A stretch of DNA of 59,875 bases. Origin: Seiridium cupressi (Eukaryota > Ascomycota > Sordariomycetes > Amphisphaeriales > Sporocadaceae). The notes under the pieces were generated by a model. The model had not been told where the DNA came from. It ran no database searches and saw only the letters and a list, made by a program, of their open reading frames with translations. The stretch lies in contig JARVKI010000159.1 in the NCBI GenBank assembly GCA_036674765.1, positions 1 to 59,875 of the forward strand, written 5' to 3'. Position numbers and translations under genes: made by a program. Positions 46,453 through 57,455 of this stretch are shown here, in pieces (position 1 is the stretch's first letter; each line of letters opens with the position of its first letter).

Positions 46453-47484
46453 TTACATTCCTACAATACCATCCGTGCCTACGCTGTCCTTCCATAGCTG
46501 ATCAAAGTCAACGCCGTCCTTTTGGAATAACTCTCGGACCTGCTTGGCCACGACCTCTTGCCTCTCGGCACTAAAGCCACCCGGCTGAGAAGCCTCGAAT
46601 TGGACTACCTCGATCCAGCGGAAGAACAAGTCTTCCTTGCCCAGGGCCGAGAGCGCGTCCTTGAACAAGAAGACCTGTTTCCTCCTCTCATCCTCCCCAT
46701 CCGTTTCCTCGATCTTGTGATCCACAACCATCCAGCCGTAGTCACCGTGGTGAACCAGAACGACGAGCGTGAAAGCCTCGAGCGCAGCCATCTTCCTGTC
46801 GACCATCGTAGCAGCATCGATCATGACGCCCCAGTCCAGATTCCAGGCCTTGTTCAGCAGAAGGTACCCCGTCTTCTCCTGGAGCAGCATGGACGAAGTC
46901 GCCATGCCTACCGTGGCCATGAAGATCTCCTTGGAGTTCTTGTCGTTGATGACATCTTTGACACCCTTGTCCCAGGTCCTGCTCCGCCGTGCGATGATCT
47001 CCTTGTCGCGGAAGCCCACGTTCCAGCGCCAGGCGACCGGGTTGGCGTGCTCCCAGCCCAAGGCGAACTCGTATGGCCAGGGCCAGACAAATACGTAGAG
47101 CATGAGATCGAACATGAACTGGCCGGAGCGCCGGGCGATCTCGGGCAGCAGCTCATCCCACTCCGTCTCGGCGGCGATCATGGTGGTCTCGTTGGCGTAA
47201 CCCAAGGTCGAGGTGAAGACACGAAGGTACCAGGGCAGGATGGCGTACATACGCCAAGCGAACAAGGCGGCGATGGCCAGATTCATGAGCACAGGCACCA
47301 CGAAGACCTTGCGCTTGAGATCCACAGGCTTGCTGTCAATGTGCAGGATGTACACATGCTTCTCGTCCAGCGTCTCGATGAGGGGCTGCAGCACCTCGGG
47401 CGGCGCCTTGAAGGGGGCGGGTGGCCCGCTGCCCTTCTTCTTAGGGGCGCTGACCTTGCCGCCGCCCTTTCTCTGCTTGGCCAT
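46453..47484 (-). CDS. conserved fungal membrane protein of unknown function, 343 aa
   Basis: Single-exon gene with ATG 47484. A Lys/Gly/Pro-rich N-terminus (MAKQRKGGGKVSAPKKK) is followed by VYILHIDSKPVDLKRKVFVV, then hydrophobic segments at about residues 65-85 (VPVLMNLAIAALFAWRM) and 125-145 (FMFDLMLYVFVWPWPYEFAL). The C-terminal two thirds is soluble and includes EIIARRSRTWDKGVKDVIND and LDWGVMIDAATMVDRKMAAL. I recall it as a conserved ascomycete hypothetical protein; function and membrane are not known. It is divergent from the mitochondrial IF-2 gene across 400 bases. A long antisense frame over the whole gene is a shadow. Confidence 0.85.
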   Translation of the reverse strand: MAKQRKGGGKVSAPKKKGSGPPAPFKAPPEVLQPLIETLDEKHVYILHIDSKPVDLKRKVFVVPVLMNLAIAALFAWRMYAILPWYLRVFTSTLGYANETTMIAAETEWDELLPEIARRSGQFMFDLMLYVFVWPWPYEFALGWEHANPVAWRWNVGFRDKEIIARRSRTWDKGVKDVINDKNSKEIFMATVGMATSSMLLQEKTGYLLLNKAWNLDWGVMIDAATMVDRKMAALEAFTLVVLVHHGDYGWMVVDHKIEETDGEDERRKQVFLFKDALSALGKEDLFFRWIEVVQFEASQPGGFSAERQEVVAKQVRELFQKDGVDFDQLWKDSVGTDGIVGM

Positions 47485-47884
47485 TTTTTGTGCGTAAGAG
47501 AAGTGAAAGTCAATCGACTGAAAATGAGTGGCTGGATAGACCGAGCTTTCCGGAGTTTGATCTTGAGACTGACGAGGTAAGACAAGCGCTTTCTTGATTT
47601 TGAATATCGAATTTGAGCTTGAAATGGGACATGTGGCTGAAGCTGCTGGAGCAGGCAGCTAAAAGCATTGTAAAATTGCCTTCTTCAGGGGTCGTCGTGG
47701 CGCGTCTTGGGACCCCTAATCAATCGGCCCCACTTTCGGCCGGCGACGGTTCAGTTTCCTGACGTCGGCGAAGTGTGGCGCGACTTTTTTTATGTGCCAG
47801 CAGTTTTTGGAGCTTTTAGAGCTTGCTTGAGATACTCTCGGTTCCCCAGATGTCGCATCGTCATCCACGACAGATAATGACAGG
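47485..47884. promoter_or_regulatory. shared divergent promoter (343-aa gene / IFM1)
   Basis: 400 bases between the two starts. TGACGTCG near 47760-47767 matches a CRE/ATF half-palindrome. No other site is clear. Confidence 0.35.
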
Positions 47885-50800
47885 ATGTTAAGAAGGGGAT
47901 TGACTGAGGTATTTATCTACTGTTGCTGCTGCATTCTATGGGCCATTGTCTAACATTGACAATCACAGCGCAGTCCTTCAGCCTGCATATTCTGCCAGCA
48001 TCGACTCTCCTTGCGCCGGACCCATCTCCCCCCTGGCAGATTCCTTTCCAGCACGAGATGCCTCCGCGACAATGCTTCCAACAGTCCGGGTAAGAAAGCT
48101 CCGCTGCCGGGTGTCAGCCCTTTCGGCGGAGCTGGAGGAGGCTCGGGCTGGGGCAAACCTCTGTTTGCGAACGGCCCGGCCACAGCGAAGTCACTTACGC
48201 AGAGCGGATCGAATGCCGGCGAACCTCAAGCCTCAAGCTTGCCAACCAGCGCCCTCCTCCCGCACGAGATAGAAGCCCGTCAGCGTATGGCAGAGCGTAG
48301 AGCCGAGGAAGAACGGGCAGAAGCAGATCGAGCGGCAGCACAAGGGCCGAAGCCGGGTGTTGGGTTTCGATACAACTGGAACGCGAAAAAGCAGGGAGAG
48401 ATTCGGGAAGCTTTACAGAACGAAAAAGCTTTACAGAACAGAAGAGCGTTACAGAACGAAAAAGCGAATAGCCCGAGATTCGACTGGAGCAAAAGGGCGG
48501 GCGAAACAGCGCCGGTGTACATCGGTTCAGACTGGCAGTCAAAGAACTTGTACAACGACAAACCCAATTCTCTCACAGGTAGGGGATTTAGTACGCCACC
48601 GGTGCGCAGACCTCCGTCTCAAGCGCCGGCTGAGTCAAAGCCGACTTTCATCGACAGAGGCCAAGCACCGTTCTCGCTGGAAAGAAGGCCACCACGCTCC
48701 CTGCCAGTACAAAGTGTTGGTAGTGGTATCTTCTCGCCACCTCAGCCGCTCATCCGCAGCAGTGCGCCTGAAACACTTCCCCGGCAAACATTTCCGCCGT
48801 CATCAGCGTCGGAATCATTGAAGGACAACGAGATACATACCCCGCAGCTGCTTCGTCTGATGGAAACGGACGGATTTTTCGAAAAACAGGATTCGGGAGA
48901 TATTAGCCAGCCCTCTGCTCTGGACCGAGATAGATCGTCCCTACAAGACCCAGGGCCACAGACTGGCGGCTGGGGCAAGGGCATTTTCTCCAACCAGAAA
49001 CCTCATCAAACGCCACCCGATAATCGCGTCACACATGACAAATCTTTGGCAGAACAGCCGTTGCGGAGCACATGGGATTCTGTGATACAACATGAGCGGG
49101 GAGAGTCACGGCGAGGCAGTAGCCAGTCTGATGCGAGACTCGACACAAATAGCTCTTGGAACTCCCTGGCAAGGAAACCGCAGGCAGGAAGCGCCAATGG
49201 TATGGACTTTTGGTCAATGATGGAGAAGAACACGTCAAAAACTCCGAATAAGTCTTCTCAACCACTCGATGACTGGGGTAAAGAGTTTGACGGACCCCAA
49301 CATCAGCAGCTCAAGTCCCGAAGCTATGATAACAGGAGACCTCAGCCCAGCCGTGGAAGAGAAGAAAGAATTAACTCGGACGTTTGGACTTCAACTCCAA
49401 AGAAGAGACAAGGGCGTGAAAGTGCTATCGAGACCGTAGAAATACCATCGGCTCCAGTCGTCGCCCCCAGTGAATACCAAAACGAGGATCGGAAAAGCCG
49501 GCGACGAAAAGATTCAGATCGTAGCTCTAGGTTTGAAATTCCTCGAGATCAGGATCGGAAGGACAACAAGAAGCGTGGGGGACGCAGTTCAAGGTACGAT
49601 GATGCGGACGAGGATGAAGGCGTGGACGACTACGAGGATTACATGGATAGACGCCAGAGGAAAGCAGCGCGCAAGGCACAGCGAGAAGCTGAGAGAACCG
49701 AACCGCTTCCAATCACGCTTCCAGAGCTCATCAGCATCTCCAGTCTGGCGTCCGCCCTGAAGGTGGAGAAGACGGTGTTCTTGACCCAACTAGCCGAGTT
49801 GGGATTTGAAGGCATATCCCTGGACAGCATCATGGCTGGCGAGACGGCAGCTCTCGTGGCCCAGGAATACGGATATGAGCCTACAGTAGAGAGTGGCGAG
49901 GAACAAGATCTCAAGGTTCGCCCACCTCCCGAGGATCCCACAGTGCTACCGCCTCGGCCTCCTGTCGTGACCATCATGGGTCATGTCGATCACGGTAAAA
50001 CAACACTGCTCGACTTCTTGCGCAAATCGTCTGTTGCAGCAGGGGAGCACGGTGGTATTACTCAGCACATTGGTGCTTTCTCTGTCAGCATGTCCACCGG
50101 AAAGCAGATCACTTTCTTGGACACGCCTGGCCACGCTGCTTTTCTAAGCATGCGTCAGCGAGGCGCCAATGTGACCGACATTGTCGTTCTTGTGGTAGCA
50201 GCAGACGACAGTGTCAAACCACAAACACTCGAGGCGATAAAGCATGCTCACACCTCCAAGGTCCCCATCATTGTAGCGATCAATAAGATCGACAAGGAAG
50301 GCGCCCAGATTGATCGCGTAAAAGCTGATCTCGCTAGTAATAGCGTCGAGATCGAGGATTACGGTGGCGATGTCCAGGTCGTTTGTGTTTCTGGGAAGAC
50401 CGGCCAGGGTATGGAGGACCTTGAAGAGAACATCCTAACACTGTCCGAAATTTTGGATATGCGCGCGGAAACCGACGGTCCTGCCGAAGGTTGGATCCTT
50501 GAGAGCAGTCTCAAGCCAATTGGAAAAGCCGCTACCATCTTGGTGAAGCGTGGAACTCTGCGGCCTGGTGACTACATTGTCGCAGGAACGACGTATGCCA
50601 AGATCCGACATTTGCGGAACGAGGCCGGCCAGGAGATCGCAGAAGCGCCTCCTGGGACACCCGTTGAGATTCTCGGCTGGCGTGACTTGCCTGCTGCTGG
50701 CGACGAGGTCATCCAAGGCATCGACGAGCGACGTGTGAGGATTGCGGCCGAGTACCGGGAAGGCCTTCGTGACCGCGAGCAGGATGCCGCCGCTCATCAG

Positions 50801-51619
50801 AAGATCTCGGAACAGCGTCGACTCGTCAGTGAACAGCGCCGAGCAGAAAAGGCCGCCGAGGAGGGCAAACACAGGCGGACCGACGGCAGCTGGGGCACAC
50901 AGGAGGTATCTTCTGATACCGATGGCGGCGCAAAGATGATCAACTTTGTGGTCAAAGGCGATGTGCACGGCTCTGTTGAAGCAGTAAGTGCTGCTGTCAT
51001 GGAGATCGGCTCCAACGAAGTCCAGCCGCGTGTGCTCCTCGCTTCGCCGGGCGCAATCACCGAGAGTGATGTGGAACATGCCGCGACGTCCAACTCGGCC
51101 ATCATCAACTTCAACTTGCCGGTCTCTGGGCTCATCAAACGACAAGCCGAAACCGCAGGTGTCAAGATCTTGGATCATAGTGTCATATACCATCTTACGG
51201 ACGCTGTCAAAGATCACTTGGGCAGCTTCCTAGGTGTGGATGTCAGTTTCAAGGTCCTCGGCGAGGCAGAGGTTTTGCAGATATTCCCCATCAATATCAA
51301 GGGCCGCAAGTACAAGAACATTGCTGGTTGTAGAATTCGAAACGGCGTCGTGGAAAAGAATCACGTGTTTAGGGTGATGAGGGCTGGCGAGAAGATCTTC
51401 GAAGGTGAGCCTTCCTGTGATCCCTTCACAATGGCAAGCGCAATGAGACGATCGCTAACATACGTAGGAAACCTTGAGTCGCTCAAGCACGGCAAGAAAG
51501 ACATCGACGATGCACGCAAGGGCGGCGAGTGCGGCATCGGCTTCGAGTTCTTCCAGGACCTCGAGGTCGGCGACCAGATCCAGGCTATAGAAGAGGTCCA
51601 GACCAAGAGGACCTTGTAG
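47885..51619 (+). CDS. IFM1: mitochondrial translation initiation factor IF-2
   Basis: GTPase that brings initiator tRNA to the mitochondrial ribosome. Exons: 47885-47908, 47969-51404 and 51468-51619, giving 1203 residues. Exon 1 (MLRRGLTE) supplies the ATG for an Arg-rich mitochondrial presequence; the large second exon has no upstream ATG. The long N-terminal part is polar and low-complexity. An IF2-N-like segment is near PITLPELISISSLASALKVE. The G domain starts near residue 676: GHVDHGKTT, DTPGHAAF, NKID. Domains II-IV follow, with NFVVKGDVHGSVEAVSAAVM. The second intron (63 nt, GTGAGC donor, GCTAAC branch, TAG acceptor) has no stop and keeps frame; removing it restores RAGEKIFEGNLESLKHGKKD, the family pattern. 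Larger than bacterial IF-2 because of the N-terminal extension. Confidence 0.94.
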
Positions 51620-52184
51620 GATTACACGTTGTTTGAAACCCACACGCATTAGATCTCCGCATTTAGATATAGAGGTGGAAATGGTTGCTGGGCTGTAGGC
51701 TGCCTTTGATTGACGGCGATCAGAGACTGCTAGGTATGGGCAGCTACATGACGGTTCCGGAAATCAAAATATATCCACGTGAGTGCGTATCAGAGCTGGG
51801 TCAGGGATGTACAATACACATATCGGGCGTTGGAAGGGGCCCTGGTTCGAGGTCTGTAGTTGATGCAGCTCGAAGAATGTGCAGCTTATGGGCATGCGTG
51901 TATAATAGCACTTTTAGAACACCCTCCCCCGGTCTGTGTACACATAATGCTCGTGTATATGATACTCTCCCCTCAGATAGTGGAGAGCATGAGCCCAATC
52001 AAGAGATTTGAGTACCGGAGACAATAGGGAGATTCCAGTGCACCCACCGTGCGTCACGCAGCTAATCACCTCTGATGACGGACTGGTGCCAGTGGGGGTC
52101 ATGATGGGATACTATGATCTATCGAATCATTAAGTTTCATCTTTCTCTCATCTCTCTTCATCTATCGTTCGTAACCTCCTCATA
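51620..52184. other. intergenic region between convergent genes
   Basis: 565 bases between the 3' ends of IFM1 and GGA; nothing further recognised. Confidence 0.5.
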
Positions 52185-54289
52185 CTATGCCAAACCAAAC
52201 TCAGGGATATTGCCAACCTCCGTCTTGGTCTCCGCGCCGAGCTTATAGCTCATCCTCCACCGCAACTTGATATTTTCGACCTTTCTGGACCGGTCGCCGG
52301 AATGCCAGACCTGCATCGCCTGTGTGACACCATACCTCTGAGTTGGGCTCAGGTTACGTCCGGTCTGAGGTTGGACTTGGAGTTCATAACCCTATTGCAG
52401 CATGTCAACATATGTTTCGCAATTTTGAGAAAGGATGTAAAGGGCGTACTTTGGTTACAGCGAGCTCGAAGTGTAGCTCGCTGATGGGTTGTGGTGTTGC
52501 ATTGGAGAAGGCAAAAGACAAGGCGATAGCATTGGGAGCTTGCGGTGATCTCGCAGCCTTCATGTCAACGCGTAGTTGGCCCCCCTTCACTGTCGCAGAG
52601 TGCTCTTTCGGCAGCGTCGGTGCTTCAGTCGGCAGAGCTGAAGAAAATGACCACTCGTCGTCCTCGTTTGACGCAATCGGTGCAGGCGCAGCCGGTTTGG
52701 GCGTGGCGGGTTTGGAACCGAACTGTGGTGAAGCTAGAGAGGCGAATGGGTCGCTAGCTGGTGCCGAAGGTTTCGGGGGCGCGAAAGGCGACATGAAAGA
52801 TGGCTGGGGGGTATTTGACTGAGAAGAGGCAGTGGGGGCTGAGGTAAAGGCCGAAAAGGGGGAGAATGTCTGTGGCGGCGGCGAGGTAGTCGTGGGAACG
52901 CCCCCAGCAGTGGAATTCTGGGTTGTCGAGGATATCAGGCCCGGAACATCTGGAATTATCAGTTTAGTGGTCTTTACCAACTGCGTATCAACTTACTGGC
53001 ATTGGCACCGAAGCCCAGGGAGATGCCACCTGCCTGGCCATAACTAGTGCTGTCGCCCATGGATAGTCCAAGCAAGTCATTCTCCAGGCCGCCTGCCTGC
53101 GAGCTAGAACCTGCACCGTTGCTGGTTCCATTTGCTGCAGAGCTATCGGCGTCGAAGTCGATGAGGGATAGTTCATTGGCCGCAGAGCTGCTGCTTGCCT
53201 GGGAAGTGGTTTGGAGTGATGGTATCGGCGCGCCCTTGGCGATTTTTGAGGCACCTTCCACATCTCCTTTCTTCAGGAGCTTCCACCTCTCGACTGTGCG
53301 ATGTATGCTGTCATTGATCTCAAGGAGCTTTGCAACAGCCTCATGATCTTCCGATTCCTCCTCGCACATCTTCTGGATCTTGGGTTGCGCACTCGACAAT
53401 GCCGCGGCCAATTCTTCGAAGACGTCGCCCTCCTCCATCTTGTCACCGGGCTTGAAAGCTTCCAATCTCTCTTCCAAGAGCCTCGCCTTGGCTTGGATTT
53501 TGCCGACTTCCTCGGCAGCCTTTGCGCGGTAATCTGTCTTGGATCTGGTGTCGTAGCCAGCCATGACCTTCATGAGCTTATTTGCTTCTCGCAGATCCTC
53601 GGGGGTTCCACGGCGAATGAGTTCCTGAAGCTTCGCAGACTGCGCCTCTTTTTCTTCTTCCGCCATCTCCTCGGCCGACTTGAGGTTCTGTCGCAATTCG
53701 TCAGTTTGGCCCAGGGCCGCTATAGTCCAGCATATCCACTCACATCACTAGGGTTGAGGACAGCAGCATCATCTCTGCGCACTTCAGGGAATGTGTAGCC
53801 CTTGTAGCTGAGCAGCCTGTGCATATCGCGGATGAAGCCGAGGTCTTCCTTGTAACGACTGGTCTCGCATATTGTGCTCCGCCATTCTTCAATCGCCTCT
53901 AGAATCTTACTCTGCACTCGAGTCGGTCTAACAGGGGGTCGTTCTGGAAATCTCCTCACCAGCTCGTTGAGAAATTCCTTTGTACTGATCTGCAGGTGGA
54001 AGGGGTAGCCGCAATTCTTGACACAGATGTCCAGAAGATTTAGAGCTAGCATGGCGGTGTTGGTGTTTCGGTGGTTGATGTAGCCGACTATGGCGACGGC
54101 AGCTTCGCGGGGCGCGCTGCCCTTCTTGCTATTGATCAGGTCGGCAATCTCCAAGTTGAGGGCCAAATTCGGCTCGTAGTTCTCCGGGCTGCATGCCGAC
54201 GAGATGAAGCGCTGCAGCTGCGAGGGCGTCGGGAATCCCATCTCCCCCCAGCGATCCCTGGCCGCGGCGCGAGCGGAGGCGGCCTCCAT
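52185..54289 (-). CDS. GGA: GGA-type clathrin adaptor (VHS-GAT-GAE)
   Basis: Golgi-localised, gamma-ear-containing, ARF-binding protein, a monomeric adaptor that sorts cargo from the trans-Golgi to endosomes. Four exons: 54289-53744, 53687-52997, 52949-52450 and 52391-52185; 647 residues. The first join gives NPSDNLKSAEEMAEEE. The nearest acceptor would make a 24-nt intron, so I chose the next AG (56 nt). The VHS domain covers about 20-160 (AVAIVGYINHRNTNTAMLAL, LLDICVKNCGYPFH). The GAT domain is about 180-310 and includes ELIRRGTPEDLREANKLMK. The hinge is Ser/Pro-rich with DLLGL and DPFASL clathrin/adaptor-type boxes. The GAE ear ends NIKLRWRMSYKLGAETKTEV. Homologues are Gga1/Gga2 in yeast. 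Intact. Confidence 0.94.
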
Positions 54290-54944
54290 GGTGATGATGC
54301 AATTCTAAGCAATGGGCGGCGGTAGAGCGGTGCTGGTGGACGTGTCGAAATGTCGTTCAATCGGGCGTCTGTAGATCCCTCCTATGGACGAAGAACTTCC
54401 TCCATCGGGCGACGTACAGTCTTCTGGCGTTCGTGGTCGAGTAATGGCCTATCTGGCGTCGAGAGAAACGGGACTGGAGTGCTAGTTAGCAAGGCATCCC
54501 ACTCTCTCCCGCGATAATGTCGGTGGCTTGTCCCCGTCACACTGCGCCCGCGAGCTGGGTAATGTAACTAACGCTTAATTGAATGGCGCGAGAGCCAGAC
54601 AGCACAGGGGTTGCAGCGAGGGGCTGAAGATGAGCGGGTCTATGATAATCCGCGTTCTCTGTGCTACAATACCTCCAGTATGAGCCTCGGATGATTTGCA
54701 TAAACGCTATGAGCGCTTATGCAATTGCCCCTCCAAACGTCATTAGGTCACAGTAAATCCAGCTATTCGCCAGCGAGGGGCAGAATTGCAGTTACAATAT
54801 TTTTGACTAGATCCTTCGTAATTTGGGACGGTATCTCCGACTTGCCCGTCGTCCAAGTGACTGACAGCCTCTCCAACGTACCACCAGGGTCATACTCATT
54901 GTTTCATTCCATTTTCCTTACTCCAGTTTCCGGGCGGAACAAAC
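54290..54944. promoter_or_regulatory. shared divergent promoter (GGA / TSR3)
   Basis: 655 bases between two divergent start codons. No specific regulatory site is clear to me. The final part, before 54945, is pyrimidine-rich as in fungal leaders. Confidence 0.35.
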
Positions 54945-56144
54945 ATGGTTCGCCATAAGAAGGACTTCAAGGGTGCAAATCGAGGTGGCAGGGGACATGG
55001 ACCACCGAGACGACCCCGTGGCGACGACGACTCCAACGACAGCGGACGCCCAAACTTCAAAGCGGCATGTTGGGACCTGAACCACTGCGACCCGAAGCGA
55101 TGCTCCGGAAAGAAGCTGATCAAAATGGGCATGATGCGCGACCTCCACATTGGGCAGCGGCACAACGGAGTCATCATTACGCCGAACGGGAAGCACACCA
55201 TCTCGCCAGCGGACAAGGAGTTGATGGAGGCATATGGCGCTGCCGTGGTTGAGTGCTCTTGGGCTAGGACAAAGGAGATCAATTGGAGCAAAGTGGGAGG
55301 CCAATGCGAAAGATTACTGCCGTACCTGGTCGCAGCGAACACGGTCAACTATGGCAAGCCCTGGAGATTGAACTGTGTCGAGGCCCTCGCCGCCGCCTTT
55401 GCCATCTGCGGACATCTCGAGTGGGCCGAGGAGATCCTGGCGCCCTTCAGCTACGGCCAGTCATTCCTCGACATCAACTCGAGCATCCTCAACAAATATG
55501 CCGCTTGCGCCGACGAAGACCAGGTCAAAAAGACCGAAGCAGAGTGGATGGATCGCCTCGAGAGGGAGTACGCCGAGAGTAGAGCACAAGGCGACGAGGA
55601 CGATCTATGGAACGGCGGTAATGTCAACCATAGGGTAGCTCTACCATCCGACGATGATGACGACGAGGACGAAGATGATGACGACGGTGTGCGGTCAGAC
55701 GGCAACGACGGTGCTGACGGCATATATCTCAGCAAGAAGCCAACAACTCAATGGCCAAAACTAGGGCAGAGTGCGGATGGCAACGGAGAGAAGAGAGACA
55801 AGGATCCCTTTGACATATCGGATGACGACGATGACGATGCCGAAATGGAAGAGATCCGGCGTAAGATATTAGCGTCCAAGACTTTCGCAAACACGGATTA
55901 CGAAAAGGACAAACAGAAGCCCGAAACCATTACACGGCCACAACCTGACAGATACAAGGTAGACTCGGATGCAGCGCCAGATTCGGACAATGGCGAGGAT
56001 GATGATGATTTCGACAACATCATTGATGCCGTACCCGTGACCGACAGAGTAGGCTTGTCGAAGCTTGAAAAAGAGAGGGCCAAGGCACATAAGCACAGTC
56101 AGACCTATACATCTGGGGGTGTCTCTGCACCGAAGCGTTGGTAG
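54945..56144 (+). CDS. TSR3: 18S rRNA aminocarboxypropyltransferase Tsr3
   Basis: Tsr3 transfers the aminocarboxypropyl group of SAM to the hypermodified pseudouridine of 18S rRNA late in 40S assembly, in the cytoplasm. Single exon, 399 residues, start at ATG 54945 (MVRHKKDFKGANRGG). The conserved core covers about 35-210: AACWDLNHCDPKRCSGKKL, GVIITPNGKHTISPADKELM, ECSWARTKEI, LPYLVAANTVNYGKPWRLNC and EALAAAFAICGHLEWAEEIL. The C-terminal 180 residues are acidic, with Asp/Glu runs, probably disordered, and end in VSAPKRW. That tail is typical of fungal Tsr3. Divergent from GGA. Intact. Confidence 0.95.
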   Translation: MVRHKKDFKGANRGGRGHGPPRRPRGDDDSNDSGRPNFKAACWDLNHCDPKRCSGKKLIKMGMMRDLHIGQRHNGVIITPNGKHTISPADKELMEAYGAAVVECSWARTKEINWSKVGGQCERLLPYLVAANTVNYGKPWRLNCVEALAAAFAICGHLEWAEEILAPFSYGQSFLDINSSILNKYAACADEDQVKKTEAEWMDRLEREYAESRAQGDEDDLWNGGNVNHRVALPSDDDDDEDEDDDDGVRSDGNDGADGIYLSKKPTTQWPKLGQSADGNGEKRDKDPFDISDDDDDDAEMEEIRRKILASKTFANTDYEKDKQKPETITRPQPDRYKVDSDAAPDSDNGEDDDDFDNIIDAVPVTDRVGLSKLEKERAKAHKHSQTYTSGGVSAPKRW

Positions 56145-56380
56145 CAATATATCAAGTCACAAGGCAGCCGTAAATGGATTCAACAGCATGTTAGCCAAAC
56201 GGCTATAAATGATTGAACTATGACAATCTCTGATACTCGACCGCTTCAATATCATCGGCACGTCACCATTATATGAAACTTGAATAAAGGTGAGACATTA
56301 TGAGCCGAGTGTGCTGAGCTACAATCGAGATTACCTCTCCGCGTATTTCAATGAGTTTAGGCTGAAAGGATGACCCGCGG
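56145..56380. other. short intergenic stretch
   Basis: 3' flank of TSR3; nothing recognised. Confidence 0.4.
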
Positions 56381-57455
56381 TTGACGAACCTGGTTTCATT
56401 ACTGCTGGGTAGCCTCAGCTCCATCACCTCCCCGGTGAGCCTTCCAGGAGGGAATTCCCCTGGACGGCTTCCGCGTGTCTCGACGACAGAGGTTTATGGA
56501 CCGCCCATGATAACTTACGCGTCCTTTATATGGCGCCATGGCGCGAGCTACCAAAGTTCCAATGATGGGGAGGAACAAAAAAGGATTAAACGCACAGCAT
56601 GAGATCTTACTACGACTTCTGGACGACCCCCTTGCGTGGGCTTCCGGTGGGTCATCGCCAGAAGTTCTAGACCTTGGTGCTGGCACGTGAGTGGTGACAC
56701 CCCTAAAACCATTGGTGCTCCCTTCTATTACCTTCATTATACAAAGCAACCGTCGTGAATACAGGGTCTGACATTTAAGAGCGGAGTTTGGGCCCTGGAA
56801 TTCGTTCGCCAAAATCCCCCCTCAGTCGTAACCGGCTCGTACCTAAGCCTGATTCAATCACAAGGTGGATTGCCAAATTTCTCATTTCACAGGGCCGATG
56901 CAAAAGACGACTCATTAGAGTTCGCTGAGATTTTAGATTATGTCCATCTCCGCATGATGGTTACATGCTTCGACAAACTCCGAAAAGTTGTTTCCAAGAT
57001 ATACAGCACCCTTGAAACCCGGTGCACACATAGAGTTTCAGGACCTCGAAATGTAATGTCGGTCATCGGACGGACCGACAGCAGGTACCGCGATGGAGAA
57101 GTGGTCCTGGTTGATGAGAAGGGGCTCATTGCTACCGGTCTGGATTCCAAGATTACAAGCCGCTACAAAACGCTGCTTGCGGAGGCGAGATTTGTGGACA
57201 CTGTAGAGGGACGGGTCCCTCTCCCGTGTTCTGCTTGGCCGCTTGACAAAAGGTTCCAGGAGGTTGTTCGGTTGTATCCGAAGTCTTCACAGCGAGCCAA
57301 ATGGAGGGTCTCAGCCAGAAATTATTCAAGGAATCGGCATTCCTGCATCTCAGGTAACTGATATCGTGTCAGCAACATAGAATGATCTGAAGAATTTGCA
57401 AGTCCCTGGGTTTAGCTCTTTTTATGTTGTTTATGGGCGAAAACCCTCCGTTTAG
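56381..57455 (+). pseudogene. LaeA-like SAM-dependent methyltransferase relic
   Basis: Resembles the large fungal family of LaeA-type methyltransferases that regulate or act in secondary metabolism. Segments in order: TTEVYGPPMITYASFIWRH and SNDGEEQKR; after a one-base slip, LNAQHEILLRLLDD; the SAM motif I SPEVLDLGAGT split by a 95-nt intron (56687-56781) and rejoined as GTGVWALEFVRQN; then NFSFHRADAKDD, ILDYVHLRMMVTCFDKL, SRYKTLLAEARFVDTVEGRV and PWPxDKR-like WPLDKRFQEVV. After another slip come GGSQPEIIQGIGIPASQV and FSSFYVVYGRKP before TAG 57453. Frame slips and a shortened middle show that it is not functional. The ends are both present. Confidence 0.78.

Noticed and set aside
46558..47580. 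340-codon plus-strand open frame
   Set aside because: Complete antisense shadow of the conserved 343-residue membrane protein; composition and repeats such as LEEQ/GHD are those of reversed codons.
50435..51217. 260-codon minus-strand open frame
   Set aside because: Antisense to the well-supported GTPase region of IF-2.
53720..53743. 24-nt intron in GGA
   Set aside because: Too short for splicing; the next acceptor gives 56 nt and restores the conserved NPSDNLKSAEEM junction.
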